DNA of 64,000 bases from Bacteroidaceae bacterium. GTDB taxonomy: Bacteria > Bacteroidota > Bacteroidia > Bacteroidales > Bacteroidaceae. The DNA lies in the NCBI GenBank assembly GCA_024699495.1, contig JAILPK010000030.1, forward strand, positions 1 through 64,000, given 5' to 3'. This document shows positions 1 to 9,041 of this stretch, piece after piece. The notes under the pieces were generated by a model. The model was not told where the DNA came from and ran no database searches. It worked only from the letters and a program-made list of their open reading frames with translations. Made by a program: the position numbers and the translations under genes. Positions within the stretch are counted from its first letter, which is position 1. Every line of letters begins with the position of its first letter.

Positions 1-619
1 CAGATCTTACAATGTTCACACGCTCAGCAAAGAACAGCTTGTCGAGGTTTGCGCCTGTAGCAAGAGTGACTGTATAACCCTTGTCAAATACGGTTGAAGT
101 ACTACTAACACTTGTGGTCTTAGCAACCGCCACTTTGTCGCCCGATATATCTGTAGGCAGAGCAGAGAAGGCGTAGAAGGTGTAGTCTGTTGCACCCCAG
201 TCCCAATACTTGATGGTCTGAGCAACGTCTTTACCACTATTGACAGTGATCTTAGCAGCTTCTTTTTCGGAAAGAGCGTAACCAACATACTCCCAGTTTT
301 GGGTGTTAGATGTGGTGGCGTGGGCTGTGTTTGCTCCATACTTTACCACATAGTTGTTGTAAACGAGGTTACCAGCACTTGCTGCATTAAGGGCATCTGC
401 TGTCTCATTCTTAACAGCAAATACATAGAACTGATTGTTCAAATCAGTGGCAGCTGCGGCCCCAGTCTTGTCAGCACGAGTCAGGGCCTGCGAGCTGGAG
501 TTGAAGCTGATGGCTCCACTGCCATTGGCTTCCGCAAGCGAGGGATCCCCGATGTACTCATCGCTTGTGCAACTGGCTAACGCTACGAGAGCAGTTGCGA
601 GTAAATAAAACTTTTTCAT
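1..619 (-). CDS. Fimbrillin-like (Mfa-like) lipoprotein, N-terminal part; cut by window edge
   Basis: The reading frame is open from an ATG at 619 down to the left edge, giving about 206 residues of N-terminus. It opens with a lipoprotein signal ending LVALASC (Cys17), followed by a T-R-A-D motif near residue 48, which in Bacteroidetes fimbrillins lies near the processing site after lipid-anchored export. It shares the 'NWEYVGY' and 'KYWDWGATDYTFYAFS' blocks with the two fimbrillins upstream. It is the last visible gene of a minus-strand operon starting at 8932, and no canonical promoter precedes it, so read-through transcription is likely. A major or minor pilin is inferred; the C-terminus is outside the window. 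Confidence 0.85.
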   Translation of the reverse strand, partial: MKKFYLLATALVALASCTSDEYIGDPSLAEANGSGAISFNSSSQALTRADKTGAAAATDLNNQFYVFAVKNETADALNAASAGNLVYNNYVVKYGANTAHATTSNTQNWEYVGYALSEKEAAKITVNSGKDVAQTIKYWDWGATDYTFYAFSALPTDISGDKVAVAKTTSVSSTSTVFDKGYTVTLATGANLDKLFFAERVNIVRS

Positions 620-731
620 AATCACATTTTTAACGCGTTAATAATTTGATTTTTGTTGTGTCTATTTTGTTGGTTTGAGTGTTTTAACTCTCAGTAATGA
701 TTGTTTTGTTTTGAATTGTTATTTCTGTTTT

Positions 732-776
732 GTTTTAATGGTTATTGTTTTAATGATTATTGTTTTGGTTATTATT
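732..776. repeat. 15-nt tandem repeat, three copies, in fimbrillin leader
   Basis: GTTTTAATGGTTATT, GTTTTAATGATTATT and GTTTTGGTTATTATT follow each other without gaps at 732, 747 and 762. The rest of 650-731 is similar T/G-rich sequence. On the transcribed minus strand this becomes an A/C-rich, probably unstructured leader about 110-160 nt before the start codon of the fimbrillin at 619. Confidence 0.8.
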
Positions 777-863
777 CCCTTTCTTGTCGCTCATCATGGA
801 GTTGCCCGAGCCCCGCTCGCTTGGCTTGTCCAAGAACTTTGATGAGCTGGTTGTTAGGTGGTT

Positions 864-892
864 GTTAGGTGGGGAGTCGAACCCCACCTAAC
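864..892 (-). terminator. Perfect 11-bp hairpin after fimbrillin paralogue 2
   Basis: GTTAGGTGGGG (864-874) pairs with CCCCACCTAAC (882-892) around a 7-nt loop. It sits 13 nt past the stop codon at 906. No T-run follows on the minus strand, so it is more likely an mRNA-end stabiliser or partial terminator than a full intrinsic terminator. A second hairpin of the same shape lies at 3130-3156. Confidence 0.5.
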
Positions 893-905
893 ATAAGAGG
901 ATTGA

Positions 906-3035
906 TTATGCAACAACCTTGATGACCTTGACGGCGTAAGAACCGTTGTTGGTGATGTACTTAGCAAAGTAGAAGTTTGCATCGGATGCGGTAGTAGCAC
1001 TTTCAATAGCTGTCAGAGATGTCTTAGCGACCTTTATGCAGCCAGCGGGAATTGTTGCCTTGCCCAGAGGACTGATATAAGAGTAGGTCTTGACACCTGT
1101 GCCATTCTCAGTTACAGAGAAGTATATATAAGCAGCGTTTGGTGCCTCGGCAGCTGCCAATTCACTTCCACCTGCTACAGTCGTTTTAGCAATGCTATAG
1201 TAACCCTCGGTGCCAGCAATTGCTGCATCGTTTGCTAAAACAACGGGTTCAAACTGATTCACCTCAGCATTTGAAGCTGTGGGGATATACACATAAGCGT
1301 ATGACTTATCTGCAGTGAGGTCTGAAATGCTTATCTTACCAGCAGTTTTCTTAGTAACAGAAATTGGGTTGTTGTCAACACCATTGACAATGGATTCAAC
1401 AGCATTATCGATGACACTCTTCTTTGTGAGAACAAGACCGTTGCGACCTGTAACATTGTCAGCACTAACGGCTGTCGTACGCATTGTAAGCGCATCCATA
1501 ACCTTCGCTTCAGTAGCATCTGCGCTGAGTTCATAGACAAGAGAATTCGTAGCTTCAAGAGTATTGACCAATGTAGCAGGTGAAGTGCTGTTGTTCATAA
1601 CCTGAACATAGATGTCTTTGCCTGTAGCCTTTGAATACTCATTCTTTGTCTTGTCATGACCCTGCTGATAGGTGGTAATCGTAGGAGCTGCAACAGTGGT
1701 GATGGTTGTCTGCTCTGCATTTACATCGGTGGCTTCAGCTACAACAGCATCGAAGGTGATGGGGAACAAGCCTGCGGGTTGTGAAGCTGTGCCCGTCCAA
1801 CCATTGGTGTTATCAGTGATCTTGAAGACGTAGGTGTAAGCGTAGTTAGGCAACCACTTGGTGTAAGTGGCGGGAACCACAGCCCTTGCCCCCTTTACAT
1901 TAATAGTCTCACCTGAACCATCGGTGGAAACGAGGGTGTAATCAACGCGGAGAGTGAGGGCACTGCTCGAGCTAACAGGGAATACGGTTTCATAATAATT
2001 TGCAGCTGCAGAACCTGCGTAGGTGGCAGTGGGGAGTGTACGACCAAGGTAAACAGTGGATGCTGCCTCATAAGATTCTTTACCTACAAAGTTATGAAGT
2101 GTTCCATAAGTTTGATATGTCACTGTGGATGAACCAGCAGTTACTGTCGTAGCAGCTTTGTTATAGTCTTCTGCTGATGCATTGTCATTTCCCACATGCG
2201 GGAAAAAGACATTAATTGTACCAGAAGTGGGAAGACTTGATGCGCTAATCAATGCGGCTGTAGTAGTTGAAGAACCAGATAAATCCAGAGCATCTGCCTG
2301 GTAGAACTTCACATCCTTTACAGAGTAGCCGGGAACGGTCTCATAGAGGGCAATACGCACTTTAGAACCGAGGTTCTTAAACTTCAGTTGTACCTCTTTG
2401 CCATAGTTTGCTGGAGCTACCTCTGTGATATCAGAGATATAAGTGCTTTTAAGAGCATTTACCGAAGGAATGCTGAATGTGTAAGCTACAGCAGAGCTGG
2501 CAAGACCTGTACCATACAGCATCTTTGTCACGCCGATGTTGTCTGCAGCCGTCGAAGCTCCCTTAACAGCCTTGAAAGTACCTGTTGAGAATGCCAGGAA
2601 GTCATACTGAGCGGCGCTGTAGTCCCAGTACTTGATGGTCTGAGCTTGAGCAGTTTCTGCCAACTTAACATAGTTCGCAGTTGGAGCAGAACCAGGAGTT
2701 ACACCTACATATTCCCAGTTGGCAGTGTTAGACTCTGTCTGGTCTGCGGTGTTTGCGGTGTAATGCACCAAATAGTTGTCAAAGACAAGAGTAGGAGTGG
2801 GGCTTTTTGCAGCCTCAGTACCCTTGGTACCGGTGACATAGAAGTTGTTGCCAAGCAGTGTGGCAGCAGCATTTCCATAGATGTCCGCACGTGTTATTCC
2901 ATTTGTGCTGGAGCTGAACACGATGGCATCGTCAGTGACGTTGTCCGAGAGAGAGGGCCCTTCTCCCACGAACTCGTCGCTTGTGCAACTGGCTAACGCT
3001 ACGAGAGCAGTTGCGAGAAAATAATACTTTTTCAT
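906..3035 (-). CDS. Fimbrillin-like (Mfa-like) lipoprotein, paralogue 2
   Basis: A 709-residue protein with a lipoprotein signal (LVALASC, Cys17) and T-R-A-D at residues 48-51. The middle holds the family blocks 'KYWDYSAAQYDFLAFSTG', 'KVRIALYETVPGYSVKDV', 'LRVDYTLVSTDGSGETINV' and 'PAGLFPITFDAVV', all shared with the neighbour at 3178-5634. Both end in the same pattern, F-x-K-Y-x-x-N-N-G-x-Y-x-x-K-V-I-K-V. Bacteroidetes fimbrillins are exported as lipoproteins, trimmed and polymerised into surface fibres; that role is inferred here. Its signal-peptide DNA carries a 41-nt stretch identical to the downstream paralogue. At 709 residues it is longer than a typical FimA (about 380), so it could be a tip or adhesive subunit. 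Confidence 0.85.
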   Translation of the reverse strand: MKKYYFLATALVALASCTSDEFVGEGPSLSDNVTDDAIVFSSSTNGITRADIYGNAAATLLGNNFYVTGTKGTEAAKSPTPTLVFDNYLVHYTANTADQTESNTANWEYVGVTPGSAPTANYVKLAETAQAQTIKYWDYSAAQYDFLAFSTGTFKAVKGASTAADNIGVTKMLYGTGLASSAVAYTFSIPSVNALKSTYISDITEVAPANYGKEVQLKFKNLGSKVRIALYETVPGYSVKDVKFYQADALDLSGSSTTTAALISASSLPTSGTINVFFPHVGNDNASAEDYNKAATTVTAGSSTVTYQTYGTLHNFVGKESYEAASTVYLGRTLPTATYAGSAAANYYETVFPVSSSSALTLRVDYTLVSTDGSGETINVKGARAVVPATYTKWLPNYAYTYVFKITDNTNGWTGTASQPAGLFPITFDAVVAEATDVNAEQTTITTVAAPTITTYQQGHDKTKNEYSKATGKDIYVQVMNNSTSPATLVNTLEATNSLVYELSADATEAKVMDALTMRTTAVSADNVTGRNGLVLTKKSVIDNAVESIVNGVDNNPISVTKKTAGKISISDLTADKSYAYVYIPTASNAEVNQFEPVVLANDAAIAGTEGYYSIAKTTVAGGSELAAAEAPNAAYIYFSVTENGTGVKTYSYISPLGKATIPAGCIKVAKTSLTAIESATTASDANFYFAKYITNNGSYAVKVIKVVA

Positions 3036-3129
3036 ATTGCAATATGTTTAAAAAGTGAATAAATAAATCATCTGTTTTTATGCAGGAGGAACTGTCCTCT
3101 TCATCTGCATTGTATCATCCTTTTTGTTA

Positions 3130-3156
3130 CCAAGTGGAGAGTTGCACTCCACTTGG
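3130..3156 (-). terminator. Perfect 10-bp hairpin after fimbrillin paralogue 3
   Basis: CCAAGTGGAG (3130-3139) pairs with CTCCACTTGG (3147-3156) around the loop AGTTGCA. It lies 21 nt past the stop at 3178. The loop and closing pairs resemble the hairpin at 864-892 (pattern GTGGRGAGTYGMACYCCAC on the plus strand), and again no T-run follows. Confidence 0.5.
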
Positions 3157-3177
3157 CTTGACTGTATTACAGTATTA

Positions 3178-5634
3178 TTACTGAACCTTGATAACCTTGG
3201 TGTAGTAAACACCGTTGTTCTGAGCGTACTTGTCGAAGTAGGTCATACCAACAACCTCGGCAGTCTCGGTGCTTTCCACTTTCACGTACTTCGTGGTGTC
3301 AGCTTCCTTCCAGCCTGTGGTCTGCTGCGGCAGGATGACGCAGTAGGTGTAAACATAAGGATCTGATGTTGTACCAGTACCTGTTCTCTTATAGTAGGCA
3401 GTGCCATTGACAGGAGCAGTGTCGGTCTTAACCGTGTAGGTGGTGGTGGAGCTATCGTAGGTGTAGAGGTCGGTAGCAGAAGCGAAGTCGGCATAAGCGA
3501 TGTTAGCAGCTGCGGTGTAGCTCTGACCATTGTCTGTGGTGTAGTAATAGGTAGTGCCCGTTACTGCATAGCCAGAGGCGATGGTCGTGCCAGTATTGTC
3601 GAGGTACAGATTGCTTACGCCCTGACCGATGAACGGAGTCTGCATAGTGTAAACACCAGTTGTTCCATCAGCCTTGAAGTACTTCACGCCCTCCTGAGCA
3701 TCAGAAGTGGTTGCATCCTTGTAGTCATAGCGATACTTGGTCTGGCCGCTTGCAAAGCTGCCCCAGTTGAGAGCCTGATACTTATAGGTGGTACCGGTGG
3801 AAGCTGTCTTTGTGTAAACGAAGGCGTAGGTGCCGGAAGTACCCGTGAACTTCATGGCCTTTGTTTTGGTGCCGTCGGTCAGGTCGATAGCATTACCATC
3901 AACGCCATATTCCACCTTTTTCACCAATTCGTGAGTAGCCGGGGTCAGCACCAGTCCGCTGCGGCCCTTGATGGTGGAGGCGGCTGCGTCGTCGTCCTGC
4001 ACCTGAACAGCGTCGATGACGTCAGCCTCGGTGGCGGTAGCATCGGAGAGGGTGTAGAGAGCAGCGTTAGAGCTGGTCAGGGCTACCAGGGCGCCGTTGG
4101 CCAGGTCGGGAGTGTTGGCTGCGGTTCCGTCGTTCACGGTCACGAAGATCGGACCAGTGGAGCCAACGTACTCGTCGTTGTTCACGACAGTAGAACCTTT
4201 CTGGTAAGTGGTGATGCTGGGAGCCGATACGAGGGTGATGGTCTCCTGAGTGGCATCGTTGTCCTCGGCATTCTCCACGACAGCGTCGAAGGTGATGGGA
4301 TAGAGGCCGGCGGGATCGCTGTTGACAGTAGTGTTGTCGGGCTTGGTGGGGTCGTAAACACCAGTGTAACCGTTGGTCTTGTCGGAAATCTTGAAGATGT
4401 AGGTGTAGGCGAAGCCGGGCTTCCAGGTGGTGTAGATGCTGGGTACCTGAGCTGTAGCGCCCTTTACGTCGATGACCTCACCGGAGCCGTCGGTGGACTC
4501 GAGGGTGTAGTTGACACGCAGGTTGAGGTTCGTACCCGTCTCGTTGGGAAGGAAGACCTCGTAGTAGTTGTTGGCAGCAGTACCGGCAAAAGATGCGGTG
4601 CTGGAGCTGCGGCCGAGGAATACCTTTCCTGCGGTCTTCTCACCATCTTCGGCGATGGTGTAGTTCAGACCACCCCAGTCGACGATGGTGGTTTGGGTCG
4701 TACCCGACTTGGGAGCGAAAGCGACGTGAGCCTGGTTGTTGTCCTCGCTGGTGGGAGCATCTACGGTTGGGAAGGTCACGGTGTAGGTCCCTTCGGTGTA
4801 GATGTCGTTGTCTGTGGTGGTGAAGAGTTTGGCAGCAGTGGCAGAAGCGTCGTTGCTGGCAGCAGCGCTGTAGAACTGCACGTTCTTCACGGAGTAGCCG
4901 GGGATAGTCTCGTAGATACCGATACGCACCTTGGTGCCCAGTTGGCGGAATCTCAGCGTGACGGGGTTGGTGCCATAGCCAACTACAGTACCGACTCCTG
5001 CACTTCCGGTCTTCTTGACCGTGACCATGTCGGCGATGTAGCAGTTGCTCAGGTCGGCAGCCTTACCGGTGAAGGTATAGGCAGTACCCAGTCCGGTAGC
5101 AGGAGAAGTAGCAGCCTGGGGAGTGATGGCGGAGACATAGACCTGACCATCAGCAAGGGTTGCTGTATTGTCATAGATAGCGGTCTTGGTACCCGTTGAC
5201 CAGGCGATGAAGTCGTACTGAGCCTTGCTGTAGTCCCAGTACTTGATCTTCTGGCTTGTGATGCCGTTGTCTGTGGCGTGCTTGATAGGTGTCACACCGG
5301 AGTACTCCCAGTTGGAGGAGTTGGAAGCGGTGGTGTTGGCCGTGTTTGGAGCGTACTCCACGAGGTAGTTGTCGAACACGGTGTTCGCAGCCGAGTAACC
5401 AGCTGTGGTGGCACCTTTGTAGCCAAAGACCACGAAGTGGTTGCCCAGTTTTTCAGCGGCTTCTGCGCCCGTGAAGTCGGAACGTGTCATTCCCTTGCCC
5501 ACAGAGCTAAAGAGGATAGGAGCCTCTTCGGTGATCTCTTCAGCTGGACCTGCCTGTATGACGAGGTCGTCGCTGGTGCAACTTGCGAGGGTTACCAACC
5601 CCATGGTTGCGAGGATAAGATACTTTGTTTTCAT
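3178..5634 (-). CDS. Fimbrillin-like (Mfa-like) lipoprotein, paralogue 3
   Basis: An 818-residue protein with a lipoprotein signal ending VTLASC (Cys19) and T-R-S-D in the N-terminal 55 residues. It shares with paralogue 2 the blocks 'KVRIGIYETIPGYSVKNV', 'LRVNYTLESTDGSGEVIDV', 'TYIFKISDKTNGYTG' and 'PAGLYPITFDAVVENA', and the same C-terminal pattern. The extra length is mainly a Tyr/Thr-rich region in the C-terminal third. It is the first of the three tandem fimbrillins after the DUF5119 gene. A structural fibre subunit or large tip adhesin is inferred from family and length; polymerisation cannot be judged from sequence. Confidence 0.85.
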   Translation of the reverse strand: MKTKYLILATMGLVTLASCTSDDLVIQAGPAEEITEEAPILFSSVGKGMTRSDFTGAEAAEKLGNHFVVFGYKGATTAGYSAANTVFDNYLVEYAPNTANTTASNSSNWEYSGVTPIKHATDNGITSQKIKYWDYSKAQYDFIAWSTGTKTAIYDNTATLADGQVYVSAITPQAATSPATGLGTAYTFTGKAADLSNCYIADMVTVKKTGSAGVGTVVGYGTNPVTLRFRQLGTKVRIGIYETIPGYSVKNVQFYSAAASNDASATAAKLFTTTDNDIYTEGTYTVTFPTVDAPTSEDNNQAHVAFAPKSGTTQTTIVDWGGLNYTIAEDGEKTAGKVFLGRSSSTASFAGTAANNYYEVFLPNETGTNLNLRVNYTLESTDGSGEVIDVKGATAQVPSIYTTWKPGFAYTYIFKISDKTNGYTGVYDPTKPDNTTVNSDPAGLYPITFDAVVENAEDNDATQETITLVSAPSITTYQKGSTVVNNDEYVGSTGPIFVTVNDGTAANTPDLANGALVALTSSNAALYTLSDATATEADVIDAVQVQDDDAAASTIKGRSGLVLTPATHELVKKVEYGVDGNAIDLTDGTKTKAMKFTGTSGTYAFVYTKTASTGTTYKYQALNWGSFASGQTKYRYDYKDATTSDAQEGVKYFKADGTTGVYTMQTPFIGQGVSNLYLDNTGTTIASGYAVTGTTYYYTTDNGQSYTAAANIAYADFASATDLYTYDSSTTTYTVKTDTAPVNGTAYYKRTGTGTTSDPYVYTYCVILPQQTTGWKEADTTKYVKVESTETAEVVGMTYFDKYAQNNGVYYTKVIKVQ

Positions 5635-5865
5635 AATAACAATTGTTAAATGATTTGAAAAATAAAATTGTTTCTCTTGTTTTTTGTTGATGATGTTTGA
5701 AGGGTTTTAATTATGATCTTTCTGTCGTTGTTTTGATTTGTTTAGTTGTCTTGATTGCTTGTTTTGTTGAATTAACTCGTTCTTTTAAAAAGGGGTTTGT
5801 TTAAATGTTCTTTTTTGATGTCTGGTGGTTTCTGTTAATTTTTTTGTGTTGAAAATATATTTGGT

Positions 5866-7155
5866 TTACATCTCAAATTCGTGTGTACCTCCGTCTTCGA
5901 AGTCCTTGACTACGGCGTCGAATCCGGAGCCGCCCCTACGTATCGGGATTGGCACCGTATCCATGTCCAGTTCGATAGTGATAACGCCTCCCTTGTAGCG
6001 CCTGCGCACCTGTTCGGTGACATCGAACACCATGGTGGAGTCCATACCGTTGTTAAACTGCATATTCACATCGATAAAGTGTTTCTGGTTGTCGTGGACC
6101 TCCTTGTAGTTCTTGATGGTGTTGCCGTTGTGGTTGCAGAGTCCGAAGGAGAGCACGCGGCCGCCGATGACATCCACCAGTTCCGGGTTTTCCACCTGCT
6201 GGGCGGTGGAGTCGGATGTTATGGAATATGGCACATAGGGTATGTTCTTCTTCATGCGCTGCCTATAGCTCACAGTTACGGGGTCGTTGCCTGCCATTCC
6301 TGTGTTGAGCAGAGTGGAGCGGGCCATACCGGAGAGGTTTCCGTTGCCGTCGATTGAGGCGACGCGCCCGTTGTTGTTATGGAGAACTATCTGTGTCAAG
6401 TATATATATGTTATAGGCCGAAGTTCCATATCCAGTCTTTTGACCCAAACGTTCCTTTCCGCGTCGTATTCGAATCCTTCGAGGCTCGGGTCGATTTTCA
6501 CGCCGCGCTCGAAGGCTGAGAAGAGGGGTTCGGGCTCGTAGAAGGCGTGTGTGTATCTGGGTGCGTTATATCGTGAGACATTCATGCTCTGGTTGGTGCG
6601 CGCCACGACGCTGTCTGTAGTGGCACTCTGTTCGAAGATGATGCTCTGCACGCCGTCGAGGGTTTTGATGTTGTTCCAGCAGAGCAGGTCCCAGAATCCC
6701 CAGTCGTATTTTGCCTGGAAGTGGTTGCCTTCGACTATAGAGGAGAGGAGGTTGAGTCGCGGTCCCTGTTCGATATCTCCTGTGTAATAGCGGTTGAGGT
6801 AGAACTCTTCGGGTTCGGAGTATCCGAGTGCTCCATAGAGTTCGATGTCTTCCTCATCCCATCCATAGTACCATTCCAATCGCCAGTCCAGGGTGATGCC
6901 GAAGGTGATTTCGTAGTCCCAATAAACCTCCAGGTCGAGGTCCACGATAGGGATTTCAATTTCCGGCTCTGCCTTGTCGTAGAGGTGCAGCGGCGGCTCG
7001 GGGATACAGGAGGCGAGTGAGAGGGTGAAGAGTAGCACTAACAGCATGCGCTGCACCCAGGCAGGGAGTCCTGACCTTCCGGCGCTCATCCGGCTGTTCC
7101 TGTCTGTGGGGCAGGTTGCCAGGCGGCTGTGCAGTATGTTATTCAATGCTCTCAT
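5866..7155 (-). CDS. DUF5119 domain lipoprotein of the fimbrial operon
   Basis: A 429-residue protein recognised as DUF5119 from its opening after the lipidated Cys ('CIPEPPLHLYD'), 'YDWGFWDLLCWNNIK', 'NGRVASIDGNGNLSGMARS' and 'ELDMDTVPIPIRRGGSGFDA'. The lipobox LSLASC puts the lipid Cys at residue 50, so the n-region is long if the start at 7155 is used. Met23 (7089) and Met37 (7047) are alternatives. I kept 7155 because it is preceded by an A-rich run, usual for Bacteroidetes starts. The gene lies 118 nt after the DUF3575 gene and 231 nt before the first fimbrillin. In related genomes, as I recall, DUF5119 genes accompany fimbrillins, suggesting an anchor or assembly role, but no function is established. 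Confidence 0.8.
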   Translation of the reverse strand: MRALNNILHSRLATCPTDRNSRMSAGRSGLPAWVQRMLLVLLFTLSLASCIPEPPLHLYDKAEPEIEIPIVDLDLEVYWDYEITFGITLDWRLEWYYGWDEEDIELYGALGYSEPEEFYLNRYYTGDIEQGPRLNLLSSIVEGNHFQAKYDWGFWDLLCWNNIKTLDGVQSIIFEQSATTDSVVARTNQSMNVSRYNAPRYTHAFYEPEPLFSAFERGVKIDPSLEGFEYDAERNVWVKRLDMELRPITYIYLTQIVLHNNNGRVASIDGNGNLSGMARSTLLNTGMAGNDPVTVSYRQRMKKNIPYVPYSITSDSTAQQVENPELVDVIGGRVLSFGLCNHNGNTIKNYKEVHDNQKHFIDVNMQFNNGMDSTMVFDVTEQVRRRYKGGVITIELDMDTVPIPIRRGGSGFDAVVKDFEDGGTHEFEM

Positions 7156-7273
7156 TTTTTTCTTGCAGTCCTCTGTGGACCTGTTTTTCTTTTTCGGTTA
7201 CCCTCTTTTTTACGTTGTTTTTGTGTTCAGGTATTCTTTATCTTTTCTGTCGCATTTTTTATTGTCCTGGGGC

Positions 7274-8932
7274 TCAGTCCTCCCCTTCTGCGGCCGTGGC
7301 CGGAGTTTCCGCCGGCCAATATTTCTCTGTTATCTTTTTCTTCCTGTAGATGATGTCCCACGAGAGGTTGATTCCTACGCGGGTGGGGCCCAGCCAGCTG
7401 AAGTTATACTGGCGTTTCTTGAAGTCTTCGGGCTTGCCGGTCCACTTATAATAATACAGATCGTCGATGTATGCCGGATTGACGGGGTTCTGGAACTGAT
7501 AGGGGTCATACCGGCAGGTGAAGTAGCCGGCCTGAGCGGCGAACTCCAGCCGCCAATGGCCTTTCTTTCCGAGTGGAACAACATATCCGAGTCCCAGCCC
7601 GCCGCCGAGTCCTTCGCCCACCCATCCGCGGTTCTCGTCGAAGCAGATGCCGAAGCGCCCGCCATGGATATATGCAGAGATGTAAAAACCGCGGAATGCC
7701 GCTCCCTCACCAGGCTTGCGGCGACGGATGTCACCTGAGCGTGTGTAGAAGCGGGTCTCGAACTGATAGTTGCGGATCTGGAAATATTTGTGATCCCAGT
7801 AGTCTTGCCACCAGGGATGGTCTAACGAGAATCCGAAGGTGAAATGGCCGTGGAGCGGATAGAACTCCACCGCTATATTGGGTATTGGGCACCAGCGGTC
7901 GTAGCCCGGCACGTAAGCCCCATAGAACAGGAGGTTGGTCTTCACGGATATCATCTCGCGGCGGAATATCGGGGCCGGGGCCGGGATGGCAACCGTGTCT
8001 TGCGGGAAGGGGACGCCGGACGCCGTCTCAGGAACCGCCGGCTGCCGGTTCATGACCGCCACCTCAGGCACTTCTTCGGGTTCTTCGGGTGTATATTTCT
8101 GGAAGAAGAGCAGCATGCGGGCTGCACGCAGTTCGGGGAAATACTCTTTCAGGATTCGCTTCCAGAGGCGCCCGCCCTTTGCCGTCATGAGCTCGCGTTT
8201 GATTTCGTCCGACTGTTTTTCGGTGACGGCAGACTGCTGCGCTCTGTTGTGTCCGAGGATGCGGTTGCATATCATCTGCACATGGAAGTAGTCCGGGTCG
8301 TTGGCGGAGCGCATCATGGTGCAGAGCAGGTTGTAGTCCTCGATGACTACCTCTGTGGTATATACATCCTCGTCAACGGGGTATCTCAGTCTGGAGCGGA
8401 AGAAGTCGGACAGCATCTTGGCGCGGCGCTCGCCCAGCATCTTGTTGTTCTTATACGGGCCTTCGGGTGAGGCTGCACCGCGGAGCACCATGCGCACGAG
8501 CTGCATACTGTCGCGGTTCACGATAGGTATAATCTCCTTCTCAAGCAGGTTGAGCAGGGAGTCGTTGGTGAACACGTTGTAGCGGTTAACACGGAACACC
8601 ACCTTGCCGGCTTTCTTCAGGAAATCCTCGTCGGTGACGTTAATGAGGCTTGCGTCCTGACCCTCATTGATATAGCGGATGAAGGGGTAGCTGCCGTATT
8701 CGAGCGAGTCGAGAGAGAGAGCGAACTCAGTGGCAAGCGGAGTGCTGGGTGACAGCGGAAGGCAGGCCGCATCCGGGAGCCCCTTCACCATAGCGCCCTT
8801 GCTATATGAAGCACTTTTCTTTACAGAATGGGGAGCTGCAAGAACGTTGCTGACAAAGAAAAACAGGGCCACAGACAAAAATACCTTTGTCAGGAGCTCA
8901 ATAACTTTCCATATGTTGTTAATTGTCAGCAT
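7274..8932 (-). CDS. DUF3575 outer-membrane protein with OmpA-like segment (first gene of fimbrial operon)
   Basis: A 552-residue protein with a cleavable signal peptide (hydrophobic residues 14-31, probable cleavage around Ala32). Residues about 110-185 resemble the OmpA/DUF3868 module, with 'LRGAASPEGPYKNNKMLGERRA', in which the Ala-Ser-Pro-Glu-Gly turn recalls peptidoglycan-associated folds. From about residue 330 a DUF3575-type region begins with 'KTNLLFYGAYVPGYDRWCP' and continues with alternating aromatic and polar residues, as expected for a small beta-barrel. It is preceded by a good Bacteroidetes promoter at 9010-9041 and is followed by DUF5119 and three fimbrillins, so it probably leads the operon. 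An outer-membrane anchor or assembly platform for the fimbria is inferred. Confidence 0.75.
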   Translation of the reverse strand: MLTINNIWKVIELLTKVFLSVALFFFVSNVLAAPHSVKKSASYSKGAMVKGLPDAACLPLSPSTPLATEFALSLDSLEYGSYPFIRYINEGQDASLINVTDEDFLKKAGKVVFRVNRYNVFTNDSLLNLLEKEIIPIVNRDSMQLVRMVLRGAASPEGPYKNNKMLGERRAKMLSDFFRSRLRYPVDEDVYTTEVVIEDYNLLCTMMRSANDPDYFHVQMICNRILGHNRAQQSAVTEKQSDEIKRELMTAKGGRLWKRILKEYFPELRAARMLLFFQKYTPEEPEEVPEVAVMNRQPAVPETASGVPFPQDTVAIPAPAPIFRREMISVKTNLLFYGAYVPGYDRWCPIPNIAVEFYPLHGHFTFGFSLDHPWWQDYWDHKYFQIRNYQFETRFYTRSGDIRRRKPGEGAAFRGFYISAYIHGGRFGICFDENRGWVGEGLGGGLGLGYVVPLGKKGHWRLEFAAQAGYFTCRYDPYQFQNPVNPAYIDDLYYYKWTGKPEDFKKRQYNFSWLGPTRVGINLSWDIIYRKKKITEKYWPAETPATAAEGED

Positions 8933-9009
8933 TTTATGTTTTTGTTTCTCTCATTGTTCGCGCGTAAGCAATAATAAATTTACATGCACGCGTGTTATTA
9001 AAAGGGCTG

Positions 9010-9041
9010 CAAATATATGAATTTATTCCTATTAGTCCAAA
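9010..9041 (-). promoter_or_regulatory. Promoter of the fimbrial operon
   Basis: Read on the minus strand, TTTG (9041-9038) is followed after 20 nt by TATATTTG (9017-9010), matching the Bacteroidetes -33/-7 consensus. Transcription would start near 9003, leaving about 70 nt of leader before the ATG at 8932. No comparable promoter was found between the downstream fimbrial genes. Confidence 0.6.

Noticed and set aside
3931-5199. Long plus-strand open frame (422 codons) opposite the third fimbrillin
   Set aside because: It mirrors the codon pattern of the real gene, is very Gly/Val/Ser-rich without domains, and has no promoter.
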